Numbered from the stretch's first letter, positions 1-5,426 are shown. The stretch is 5,462 bases of DNA from an uncultured Oscillospiraceae bacterium (GCA_900554525.1 USHL01000104.1:1-5462), one strand, 5' to 3'. A program made the numbers and translations. Notes: a model not told the origin generated them from the letters alone.

Positions 1-17
1 CATTATACCAAAAGGTC

Positions 18-51
18 TGAGAGGTTCTCAACTTTCATTTAAGTTTACAAT
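18..51 (+). promoter_or_regulatory. Weak candidate promoter/operator for the PPC gene
   Basis: Upstream of the PPC gene lies TACAAT at 46-51, a 5/6 match to a sigma-A -10 box. The best -35 candidate, TTCTCA at 25-30, leaves only a 15-base spacer, shorter than the usual 17. A small inverted repeat, TGAGA-GGT-TCTCA (18-30), overlaps this -35 candidate and could be an operator or a chance hairpin. The window begins only 78 bases before the start codon, so a promoter further upstream or transcription from an earlier gene cannot be excluded. Confidence 0.25.
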
Positions 52-78
52 ACGTGATAAATAAAAAGGAGAACGGTA

Positions 79-498
79 ATGGATTACAGAAGATTCGGAA
101 ATACGGTGATCGCGCGTCTTGACCGCGGCGAAGAGATACTTGAAAAACTAAAAGAGCTTTCCCTTAAGGAAAATATAAAGCTTGCTTCGGTAAGCGCGCT
201 GGGCGCGGTCGGAGACTTTACGGCGGGAGTTTTTAAAACCTCTGAGAAAAAGTATTATTCGAACAGCTTTTCGGGAGATTATGAAATAGTTTCTCTCACA
301 GGGACGGTAAGCACTATGAACGGCGAATACTACGCGCATCTGCATATGAGCGCGGGAGATGCAAGCGGCGCGGTATTCGGCGGGCATCTCAACCGAGCGG
401 TAATAAGTGCAACCTGTGAAATGGTGATAAATATAATTGACGGTAAAGTCGGCCGTAAATTCGATGCCGATACGGGGCTTAACCTGTTTGAGTTTTAA
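79..498 (+). CDS. PPC/DUF296-domain protein (possible DNA-binding, metal-binding)
   Basis: This 139-residue protein is essentially one PPC domain (Plants and Prokaryotes Conserved, DUF296), the usual size for bacterial stand-alone members. Visible hallmarks are the N-terminal 'GEEILEKLKEL' helix (17-27), the 'ASVSALGAVGDFTAGVF' strand region (36-52), and the family core 'AHLHMSAGDASGAVFGGHL' (86-104). In that core, His87, His89 and His103 sit where family structures usually place a metal-binding histidine cluster (family knowledge, not shown here). In plants the domain occurs with AT-hooks and binds DNA or forms trimers. This protein has no AT-hook, so a DNA-binding role is uncertain and no substrate is known. 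The ATG follows AAGGAG at 66-71 with a 7-base spacer, which supports the start. It converges on the Hrb-like gene; its stop codon overlaps the T-tract of that gene's terminator. The family call is firm; the biological role is unknown. Confidence 0.88.
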   Translation: MDYRRFGNTVIARLDRGEEILEKLKELSLKENIKLASVSALGAVGDFTAGVFKTSEKKYYSNSFSGDYEIVSLTGTVSTMNGEYYAHLHMSAGDASGAVFGGHLNRAVISATCEMVINIIDGKVGRKFDADTGLNLFEF

Positions 499-531
499 AA
501 AAAGCACCTGCCGGGGTTTATCCAGCAGGTG
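497..531 (-). terminator. Intrinsic terminator of the deoD-birA-hrb block
   Basis: Read on the minus strand, CACCTGC pairs with GCAGGTG (arms at 525-531 and 505-511). The stem extends inward through TGG/CCG to about 10 pairs around a 7-base loop. It is followed by one C and then seven T residues (503 down to 497), a textbook Rho-independent terminator 42 bases past the hrb stop. On the plus strand the same hairpin is followed only by TTCTCTGTTT. It may therefore weakly terminate the PPC gene as well, but its clear polarity is toward the minus-strand genes. Confidence 0.85.
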
Positions 532-572
532 TTCTCTGTTTATCGGCTTAATTTTAATATCTCATATGAAGG

Positions 573-1178
573 CTATTCAATAGGTTCAAAATCTTCGGCC
601 CCGTGCTTGCAGAGGGGGCAGATAAAATCCGGCGGAAGCGTGTCTCCCTCATAGACATATCCGCAGATTTTGCATACATATCCTTTTATCTTTTTCTGAG
701 GCTTTGGCTTTACATTGTCGAAGTAATACTGATATGTCATGGAGGAGATATCGGAAAGTACTTTTGCCTCGGTTACTTCTGCGAAAAATTCGGTATGCGT
801 GCCGCAGTCGCGGGTGTCAATTACCTTGCCGGAAAGCAGTGCGTTGACCGAATCCGTAAGATAAAGCAGACCGTTTTCACTGCGGGCGGTATCACCGAAG
901 CCTGAAAATTTATCGGTATCTTTACCGCTTGCAAAGCCGAAGCGTTTGAAGGTTTCAAATTTTGCGTCGGCGGAAAGCACGCTGACGTTGAAAAGACCAG
1001 TATCCAGTATCATATCGTGAGTGAAATTGGCTTTATTTACTGCGATTGAAATTTGTTTTGGATTATCGGTTATCTGCGTCACGGTATTTATTATACAGCC
1101 GTTGTCCTTATTTTCACGCTTTGCGGACAGTACAAAAAGACCGTAGCTTAATTTGAACATTGCGTTAGATTCAATCAT
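573..1178 (-). CDS. Flavin reductase-like protein with C-terminal rubredoxin domain (Hrb-like)
   Basis: This 201-residue protein is a fusion. Residues 1-155 are a flavin reductase-like FMN-binding domain, with the characteristic 'FKLSYGLFVLSA' (8-19), 'DNGCIINTVTQIT' (25-37) and 'FNVSVLS' (63-69) segments. Residues 166-201 are a rubredoxin domain with Cys169/Cys172 (CKIC) and Cys187/Cys190 (CPLC) to bind one iron. Only 14 residues separate the two CxxC pairs, fewer than in free rubredoxins and closer to the tail domain of rubrerythrin. The architecture matches high-molecular-weight rubredoxin (Hrb) of acetogens such as Moorella. Hrb passes electrons from NAD(P)H to the flavodiiron protein FprA for oxygen, peroxide or NO detoxification. 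No fprA is present here, so the partner is inferred. The ATG is preceded by AGGAG (1186-1190) with a 7-base spacer. Only 12 bases separate it from birA, so the two genes share a transcript. Confidence 0.92.
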   Translation of the reverse strand: MIESNAMFKLSYGLFVLSAKRENKDNGCIINTVTQITDNPKQISIAVNKANFTHDMILDTGLFNVSVLSADAKFETFKRFGFASGKDTDKFSGFGDTARSENGLLYLTDSVNALLSGKVIDTRDCGTHTEFFAEVTEAKVLSDISSMTYQYYFDNVKPKPQKKIKGYVCKICGYVYEGDTLPPDFICPLCKHGAEDFEPIE

Positions 1179-1190
1179 ATTGATACTCCT

Positions 1191-2162
1191 TTACAGCTTT
1201 ATGCTTATTTCTCCCGAGGAAAGGGCTTCTTCGCCTCCGCCGTCATATCTGACAAGCAGGCGGCAGTCTTCATCTATTCCGAGAGCCAGCGCCGGGTAAG
1301 CACCGCCGTTTTTAAGAACGGTTATCCGTCTGCCGGGTACGATACAGTGCGAGCGGTATGAGTTGATGTAGGTTTTATCCGAAAGGCTAAGGTAGTATTT
1401 CATAAATCTTTTGATAATTTCGGCTGCCAAACGGTTTTTAAGACCGGCCTGCTTTTCGGGGAATACGGCTCCGGCTATGCTTTCTATTTCTTCGGGAAAT
1501 CCTCCGGGCGGTTCATATACGTTAAGACCTATCCCGAGTACGGCATAATCAAGACCGCCGCTTTCAATGTCGACAGATGCCTCGGTAAGTATTCCGCAGA
1601 CCTTTCTGCCGTTTAAAAGAACATCATTGACCCATTTGATCTCCGCTTTTTTGCCGCTCAGATATTCTATGGCCTCGCACACGGCTGCTGCGGCTGCGGT
1701 GGTTATGTGGACGGCGTCACCGGTCAAAAGCTTCGGCCTCAGAAGCAGGCTCATATAGATGCCGCTGTCCGCCGGAGAAACAAAGCTCCTCGTAAAACGT
1801 CCCTTCCCTGCGGTTTGCTCAAGCGCGAAAAGCACCGTTCCCTCGGGTTTGCCGCCTGCGGCTAGCCCCTTTAATACAGTATTGGTGGATTCGGCGGTTT
1901 TTAATACGGTTATTTCGGTATGATACGGTTCGTCCGCAAGCAGGGCGGCGATATCGTTTCCGACAATAAGGTCGCTTTCCGCCGAAAGACGGTAGCCCTT
2001 ATTTGTGACGGCTTCTATTGCAAAGCCGTCGTTTCTCAGCGACATTACGGCCTTGCAGACAGCTGAACGGCTTACGCCGAGCATACGGGCCGCTTCCTCG
2101 CCGGAAAGAAACTCCCCGCCGCACTTTCTTAAAAGCGGCAGTAAATCTGATTTTACAGACAA
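1191..2162 (-). CDS. birA: Biotin operon repressor / biotin-[acetyl-CoA carboxylase] ligase BirA
   Basis: This 323-residue bifunctional protein activates biotin with ATP to biotinyl-AMP, attaches it to the biotin carboxyl carrier protein or similar acceptors, and can repress biotin genes. An N-terminal winged helix-turn-helix (about 5-60, with 'LSGEEAARMLGVSRSAVCKAV' split across 19-39) marks the group II repressor type. The catalytic domain shows GKGR (119-122), the biotin/adenylate loop, then KWVND (176-180), RKVCGIL (186-192) whose Lys187 matches the E. coli active-site Lys183, and GIGLN (210-214). The C-terminal SH3-like domain spans about 275-323. The second motif is usually KWPND; here Val replaces Pro. 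The start is TTG at 2162, preceded by AAGGAAG with a 7-base spacer. An in-frame TGA lies 30 bases upstream with no ATG between, and the next Met (27) would remove part of the HTH. It sits downstream of deoD and just before hrb; these neighbours are functionally unrelated. Confidence 0.96.
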   Translation of the reverse strand: MSVKSDLLPLLRKCGGEFLSGEEAARMLGVSRSAVCKAVMSLRNDGFAIEAVTNKGYRLSAESDLIVGNDIAALLADEPYHTEITVLKTAESTNTVLKGLAAGGKPEGTVLFALEQTAGKGRFTRSFVSPADSGIYMSLLLRPKLLTGDAVHITTAAAAAVCEAIEYLSGKKAEIKWVNDVLLNGRKVCGILTEASVDIESGGLDYAVLGIGLNVYEPPGGFPEEIESIAGAVFPEKQAGLKNRLAAEIIKRFMKYYLSLSDKTYINSYRSHCIVPGRRITVLKNGGAYPALALGIDEDCRLLVRYDGGGEEALSSGEISIKL

Positions 2163-2255
2163 TTCAGCACTTCCTTCAGCCGCTTGTCAGCATTTTTAAG
2201 AGTCTTCGGCAGCGGCAGACCGGAGACAGAGAGTTATACCGTACGTTATTTTACA
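2163..2255. other. 93-base deoD-birA spacer
   Basis: This gap lies between the deoD stop and the birA TTG on the minus strand. It holds the birA ribosome binding site. A widely spaced 6-base inverted repeat, GCCGCT at 2179-2184 and AGCGGC at 2211-2216, encloses 26 bases. A TATAAC (minus strand, 2232-2237) could be a -10 box, but no acceptable -35 lies 16-18 bases upstream. I see no T-tract terminator after deoD, so read-through from deoD into birA is the simplest expectation. No recognisable biotin operator was found. Confidence 0.5.
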
Positions 2256-2987
2256 TTAGATGACTGCGGCTGTTTCAAGCGCCGCCTTTATCATTTCATT
2301 AAAGGAGCTTTGACGTTCTTCGGCGGAGGTTGCCTCACCGGTTACCAGCGAATCCGAAACAGTCAGCAGTGCCAGCGCCCGCTTTCCGGCGCGCGCCGCG
2401 TTCATATAGAGCGCCGCGGCTTCCATTTCAACCGCCAGTACTCCCATTTTAGACCAGGCCAAAAGCGGTTTTTTGTAATCGGGAAGACCGTCAAGGTCTC
2501 CGTAAAAGCGGTCGCTTGACAGTACGTTGCCTACGTGACAACGAAAGCCCGCTGCCTCGCATACCGCAAGGCAGGATGAAAGCAGGCTGTAATCAGCGAT
2601 AGGCGAAAAGTCACCTGGCAGATTGAACTGCTTTGAATAATTGGAGTCGGTGCAGGCGGCCTGCGCCAGCACAAGATCTCTTATTTTGACATTTGCGCTG
2701 TATGAGCCGGCCGAGCCTACGCGTATTATATTTTCGACTCCGAAAAAGTTGAACAGCTCATATGAATATATTCCTATCGATGGCATTCCCATTCCGCTTG
2801 CCATAACCGATACTTTTTTGCCTTTGTAAAGGCCTGTATAGCCTTTAACGCCCCGGACGTCGTTGACGAGCCGTGCGTTTTCAAGGAAGCTTTCTGCGAT
2901 ATACTGTGAACGGCAGGGATCTCCCGGCATAAGCACGGTTTCGGCGAAATCTCCGCGGGATGCGTTTATATGCGGTGTAGGTATCAT
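2256..2987 (-). CDS. deoD: Purine nucleoside phosphorylase, DeoD type
   Basis: This 243-residue enzyme reversibly phosphorolyses purine (deoxy)ribonucleosides to free base and (deoxy)ribose-1-phosphate in cytoplasmic nucleoside salvage. The length and sequence follow the hexameric, broad-specificity bacterial family closely. It begins 'TPHINA' (4-9), where His6 corresponds to the histidine contributed to the neighbouring subunit's active site. Next come GDP (22-24) with Arg26 and RVGSAG (89-94) with Arg89 and Ser92, which bind phosphate. 'VEMEAAALY' (186-194) has Glu189 for the ribose, and 'TVSDSL' (209-214) gives catalytic Asp212, with Arg225 in 'SAEERQ' matching E. coli Arg217. All key residues are present. 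The ATG is preceded by AAAGGCGG (2994-3001), a good Shine-Dalgarno. It is the first gene of the minus-strand block deoD-birA-hrb and shares a divergent promoter region with the GerQ-like gene. Confidence 0.97.
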   Translation of the reverse strand: MIPTPHINASRGDFAETVLMPGDPCRSQYIAESFLENARLVNDVRGVKGYTGLYKGKKVSVMASGMGMPSIGIYSYELFNFFGVENIIRVGSAGSYSANVKIRDLVLAQAACTDSNYSKQFNLPGDFSPIADYSLLSSCLAVCEAAGFRCHVGNVLSSDRFYGDLDGLPDYKKPLLAWSKMGVLAVEMEAAALYMNAARAGKRALALLTVSDSLVTGEATSAEERQSSFNEMIKAALETAAVI

Positions 2988-3003
2988 AATTTTCCGCCTT
3001 TCT

Positions 3004-3033
3004 TTGGCACATTATAGGTTTGTCTCATATACT
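3004..3033 (+). promoter_or_regulatory. Candidate promoter for the GerQ-like gene
   Basis: TTGGCA (3004-3009) is separated by 18 bases from TATACT (3028-3033), each a 5/6 match to sigma-A boxes. This predicts a leader of about 30 bases that includes the AAGGTGG ribosome binding site at 3057-3063. Read with its two preceding bases, the -10 is CATATACT. That differs at one position from the CATACAnT -10 of the sporulation factor sigma-E, but I see no clear sigma-E -35. Which sigma factor acts here is unresolved. Confidence 0.45.
3011..3016 (-). promoter_or_regulatory. Candidate -10 box for deoD
   Basis: On the minus strand the consensus hexamer TATAAT lies at 3016-3011. It would start transcription near 3004, just ahead of the deoD ribosome binding site at 2994-3001. 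No good TTGACA-like box is found 16-18 bases upstream; the closest T-rich match (TTTACA) is about 21 bases away. Promoter activity is therefore probable but may be weak or activator-dependent. The box lies inside the spacer of the opposing promoter, so the two would compete for polymerase. Confidence 0.45.
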
Positions 3034-3070
3034 GTACTGTAAAAAATACAATTATTAAGGTGGTTTATAT

Positions 3071-3511
3071 ATGGAACGCAGACTTCCGAGCCCCATAGTA
3101 AATGAAGAAGATTTAAAGCTTTACGAGGATTATTTGAATGACCGCGGCTGCAACAGACAAAACAGTCAGGACACAGCCGATACGGGCGGCTGCGGATACG
3201 AGGTATGGGTAGAAAATGACAGTCAAATACCTGTGAGCGCGTCGGCAGGGACAATGCTGCCCCGGAATCTTTCCGACGGTAACTTTATGCCGGGATATCT
3301 GAAAAATCATATCGGCAAGCTTATAAGGGTAGAATCGCTTATCGGCGGCAGTCTTGAACGCCGTACCGGAACGCTGATGCAGGTAGGCGCGGATTTTATC
3401 GTTATAAAGCTTTGCGAAACCTGCGCGAGCCTGGTATGCGAGGCGGGGTCTATAAAGTATATCACGATAGTTCACGACAATGACCTGCGCGGCAAGACGG
3501 GATTATTTTAA
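3071..3511 (+). CDS. Small protein with GerQ/Sm-like C-terminal domain, possible spore coat protein
   Basis: I recognise this 146-residue protein only in outline. The N-terminal half (1-72) is polar and probably flexible, with Cys27 and Cys41 and a short charged helix 'NEEDLKLYEDYLNDR' (11-25). The C-terminal half (about 73-137) reads as a small beta-barrel: 'YLKNHIGKLIRVESLIGG' (76-93), 'RRTGTLMQVGADFIVIKL' (97-114), 'GSIKYITIVHDND' (126-138). This pattern (GK..RV, turn, G.L...G.DFIV.., I.YI.IV) resembles spore-coat GerQ and DUF2642-type Sm-like domains of spore formers. That is inference from pattern and not a confirmed match. A CETCASLVC cluster (Cys115, Cys118, Cys123) sits in the loop between the last strands and could bind metal or form disulfide cross-links in a coat. 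There is no signal peptide or membrane segment. The start is supported by AAGGTGG with a 7-base spacer. The gene is certain; the function is not. Confidence 0.8.
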   Translation: MERRLPSPIVNEEDLKLYEDYLNDRGCNRQNSQDTADTGGCGYEVWVENDSQIPVSASAGTMLPRNLSDGNFMPGYLKNHIGKLIRVESLIGGSLERRTGTLMQVGADFIVIKLCETCASLVCEAGSIKYITIVHDNDLRGKTGLF

Positions 3512-4420
3512 AAAGCCGTTTACGATTTGCTCCTCGGCCTGCTGTTCGGTAAGCCCTAATGTCATAAGCTTGATGAGCTGGTCGCCCGCTATTTTGCCTA
3601 TTGCCGCCTCATGAATCAGCGAGGCGTCGACGCTGTTGGCTGTGATTTCGGGTACGGCGCTGACCTGCGCGTTATCCATAATTATGGCGTCGCATTCGGA
3701 ATGTCCGTTACATATGCCGTTGCCGTTGATTTTGGAAAAAAAGCGCTGTACGGAATTATCCTTGGCGACAGAACGCGAAACCACATTGGCGCTTGAGTTT
3801 TCACCGTCGAGATCGACCGTAAAGTCGGTCTCGGCGGTTTGCCGTCCGTGTGTCATTATCTTTTCGTGTATTATAAATGTGGCGCTGTCGGCAAGGCGGG
3901 CCTTGGTAACACGCTTGGTAGAGTCGATGCCTTTTATCTGGCTTGAATCCATTTCCATGTACCCGCCCTCGGCTATATTGACGACGGTGGTCGGATTCAT
4001 TGTATTTTCACCGCTGCCGTCTCCTTCGCCGTAATGCTTTTCGATATATCTTACTTTGGCGTTTTTTCCGACAAAAAAGGTGTGTATACCGTCATGTCTC
4101 GCTTCGTTTTCGCCGCAGTTGTGTATGCCGCATCCGGCGATGATGGTGACATCGGCGCCGTCGCCGATAATAAAATCGTTGTACACGAGATCGGTAAGAC
4201 CCGTTTCGCTTATGATAACGGGAATATGCACGGTCTCGTTTTTGGTTCCCGGTTTTATAATTATATCAATACCGGGGCGGTCGTTTTTTGTTCTGATATC
4301 GATGTTTTCGGTTACATGCCGGTCGGCAAGCGCGCCGTTGGAACGGATGTTATAGGCTCCGTCGGCGGTAGCTCCCATATCGGCGATTATTTTTAAAAGC
4401 TCAAGCTCGGTACTGTTCAT
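3503..4420 (-). CDS. sufB: SufB/SufD-family Fe-S cluster scaffold subunit, minimal (SMS) type
   Basis: This 305-residue member of the SufBD beta-helix family is much shorter than E. coli SufB (495) or SufD (423). Family marks are 'VTIIAGCGIHNCG' (91-103), 'HDGIHTFFVGKNAKVRYIEKH' split over 109-129, 'VPEI' (256-259), and the C-terminal 'LIHEAAIGKIAGDQLIKLM' (268-286). His270-Glu271 match the conserved His-Glu pair of E. coli SufB (His433-Glu434). The tail 'IVNGF' (299-303) is also SufB-like. Cysteines 97, 102, 237 and 243 are candidate ligands for sulfur or the cluster. With SufC it should assemble Fe-S clusters in the cytoplasm; in SMS systems a single SufB replaces the SufBD pair. The start ATG overlaps the sufC stop (ATGA) and has GGGAGG at 4428-4433 inside sufC, so translation is coupled. 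Its stop overlaps the convergent GerQ-like gene by 9 bases. Assignment as SufB and not SufD rests on the C-terminal motif and its pairing with sufC alone. Confidence 0.93.
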   Translation of the reverse strand: MNSTELELLKIIADMGATADGAYNIRSNGALADRHVTENIDIRTKNDRPGIDIIIKPGTKNETVHIPVIISETGLTDLVYNDFIIGDGADVTIIAGCGIHNCGENEARHDGIHTFFVGKNAKVRYIEKHYGEGDGSGENTMNPTTVVNIAEGGYMEMDSSQIKGIDSTKRVTKARLADSATFIIHEKIMTHGRQTAETDFTVDLDGENSSANVVSRSVAKDNSVQRFFSKINGNGICNGHSECDAIIMDNAQVSAVPEITANSVDASLIHEAAIGKIAGDQLIKLMTLGLTEQQAEEQIVNGFLK

Positions 4421-5157
4421 AAACGCGCCTCCCTGTCTTCTGCGGGCAGCATCCGGCAGCCGGGGTCCGGGCGGCCGAGCAGCTCCGGCAGGATGTCTTT
4501 CTTTGCGCCCTCCGCCTTTACTTCTCCGTTTGCGACCACGATTACCTTATCTGCTATATTGAGTATACGCTCCTGATGCGAAATAATGATTATTGAGCCG
4601 CCTGAATTTCTGCGCATATTTTCAAAAACATGTATGAGGTTGCCGAAGCTCCAGAGATCTATGCCCGCCTCAGGCTCGTCAAATAGGGATACCTTGGTGG
4701 AACGGGCAAGAACGGTGGCGATTTCGATGCGCTTGAGCTCGCCGCCCGAAAGCGAGGAGTTGACCTCGCGGCTGATGTAATCCCTTGCGCATAAGCCTAC
4801 CTGCGAAAGGTAATCGCAGGCCTCGTTTATACCGATATTTTTGCCTGTGGCAAGGCTTATAAGGTCGTGCACCGTTATGCCCTTGAAGTGGACAGGCTGC
4901 TGAAATGCGAAGCTTATTCCTTTGCGTGCCCGTTCGGTGACCGAGAGGGAGGTGATATCCTCGCCGTCAAGCAGTATCTGACCAGATGCAGGTTTGAAAA
5001 TTCCCGCGATTATTTTGGCAAGCGTGGATTTTCCGCCGCCGTTCGGTCCGGTGATTACCGTAAAGCTGCTGCCTATTTTAACGCTTATATTTTTCAAAAT
5101 TTCCTTTTCGCCGCTTTCGGTTTCGGCGCTGAAGGAAATATTTTTAAGCTCTAACAT
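4417..5157 (-). CDS. sufC: Fe-S cluster assembly ATPase SufC
   Basis: This 246-residue soluble ABC ATPase powers conformational changes of the SufB scaffold during Fe-S cluster assembly. Its length is close to E. coli SufC (248). Complete ABC motifs are visible: Walker A GPNGGGKST (37-45), Q-loop FQQP (85-88), signature LSGGE (136-140), Walker B VSLFDEP (156-162) with catalytic Glu161, D-loop AGID (164-167) and switch His194. No transmembrane partner is encoded nearby, consistent with SufC and not a transporter. The start chosen is ATG at 5157, preceded by GGAGG (5163-5167) with a 5-base spacer. The frame stays open to a TTG at 5175, but that extension of six codons contains the ribosome binding site itself and is rejected. 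It is the first gene of a two-gene operon with sufB, with an ATGA overlap. No sufS, sufU or sufD lies within the window. Confidence 0.95.
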   Translation of the reverse strand: MLELKNISFSAETESGEKEILKNISVKIGSSFTVITGPNGGGKSTLAKIIAGIFKPASGQILLDGEDITSLSVTERARKGISFAFQQPVHFKGITVHDLISLATGKNIGINEACDYLSQVGLCARDYISREVNSSLSGGELKRIEIATVLARSTKVSLFDEPEAGIDLWSFGNLIHVFENMRRNSGGSIIIISHQERILNIADKVIVVANGEVKAEGAKKDILPELLGRPDPGCRMLPAEDREARL

Positions 5158-5190
5158 ATTTTCCTCCGTTTTCAACTTTCTTTTACTAAT

Positions 5191-5219
5191 ATGATACCTT
5201 TTTTTGCCCGAAAAATCAA
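5191..5219 (-). promoter_or_regulatory. Candidate sufCB promoter
   Basis: On the minus strand TTGATT (5219-5214) and TATCAT (5196-5191) are separated by 17 bases that include a run of seven A residues. These are 4/6 and 5/6 matches to sigma-A boxes. Transcription would start about 25-30 bases before the sufC ATG, leaving room for the GGAGG site. Its -35 lies 8 bases from the tex -35 and is its mirror image. Confidence 0.55.
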
Positions 5220-5259
5220 CAGTTTAATTGATTATTGATTCGGTTTGTGGTATAATCAA
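5214..5259. repeat. Four copies of AATCAA/TTGATT in the sufC-tex region
   Basis: The hexamer occurs as AATCAA at 5214-5219, TTGATT at 5228-5233, TTGATT at 5235-5240 and AATCAA at 5254-5259. The two middle copies form an exact tandem 7-base repeat, ATTGATT (5227-5233 and 5234-5240). The outer copies are both AATCAAC (5214-5220, 5254-5260). The first and second form an inverted repeat that coincides with the two -35 boxes. They could be operator half-sites or just an A+T-rich coincidence. Confidence 0.5.
5228..5256 (+). promoter_or_regulatory. tex promoter (sigma-A, extended -10)
   Basis: TTGATT (5228-5233), a 17-base spacer, and a perfect TATAAT (5251-5256) preceded by TG one base upstream (TGGTATAAT) make a strong sigma-A promoter with extended -10. 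The expected start near 5263 gives a leader of about 20 bases carrying GGAG at 5272-5275, 7 bases before the tex ATG. Confidence 0.75.
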
Positions 5260-5282
5260 CCGGAAACAGACGGAGTGATAAA

Positions 5283-5426
5283 ATGGATATTTTAAAAAAA
5301 CTGACAGAAGAATTTTCGCTTAAGCCTTTTCAGGTTGAAAACACGGTAAAGCTCATTGATGAGGGCAACACGATTCCCTTTATCGCGCGCTACCGTAAGG
5401 AGGCTACCGGCTCGCTTGACGACCAG
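5283..5426 (+). CDS. tex: Tex transcription accessory protein, N-terminal fragment cut by adapter
   Basis: Forty-eight genuine codons are present. They begin MDILKKLTEEF and include the highly conserved Tex N-terminal signature IPFIARYRKEATGSLDD (31-47). Tex is a cytoplasmic RNA-binding protein of roughly 700-780 residues with a YqgF-like nuclease fold, helix-hairpin-helix and C-terminal S1 domains, and is implicated in transcription. Only the very start of its N-terminal helical region is seen here. The frame continues open past 5426, but those codons are Illumina adapter and encode the spurious peptide RSEEHTSELQSL. The ATG is supported by GGAG at 5272-5275 and a good promoter. The gene is truncated by the end of the contig and not by mutation. 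Confidence 0.93.

Noticed and set aside
1..3. Minus-strand ATG at the left edge, possible start of a gene leaving the window
   Set aside because: No Shine-Dalgarno sequence precedes it on the minus strand and no coding sequence is visible, so it cannot be supported.
2179..2216. GCCGCT/AGCGGC inverted repeat as a terminator or riboswitch between deoD and birA
   Set aside because: A 6-base stem with a 26-base loop and no T-tract is too weak to claim either role.
2163..2236. Protein-like stretch on the minus strand just before birA, ending inside birA (reads GLPLPKTLKNADKRLKEVLN)
   Set aside because: The open stretch is under 30 codons, has no ATG start or ribosome binding site, and overlaps the birA start region. 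Such a length is expected by chance.
3636..4396. Long plus-strand open frames within sufB
   Set aside because: They lie entirely opposite a well-supported SufB with conserved motifs, lack ribosome binding sites, and encode no recognisable domains. They are antisense shadows.
5158..5175. Longer sufC reading frame beginning with TTG at 5175
   Set aside because: The extra six codons contain the GGAGG ribosome binding site for the ATG at 5157, and SufC proteins normally begin at the MLELKNIS-like segment.
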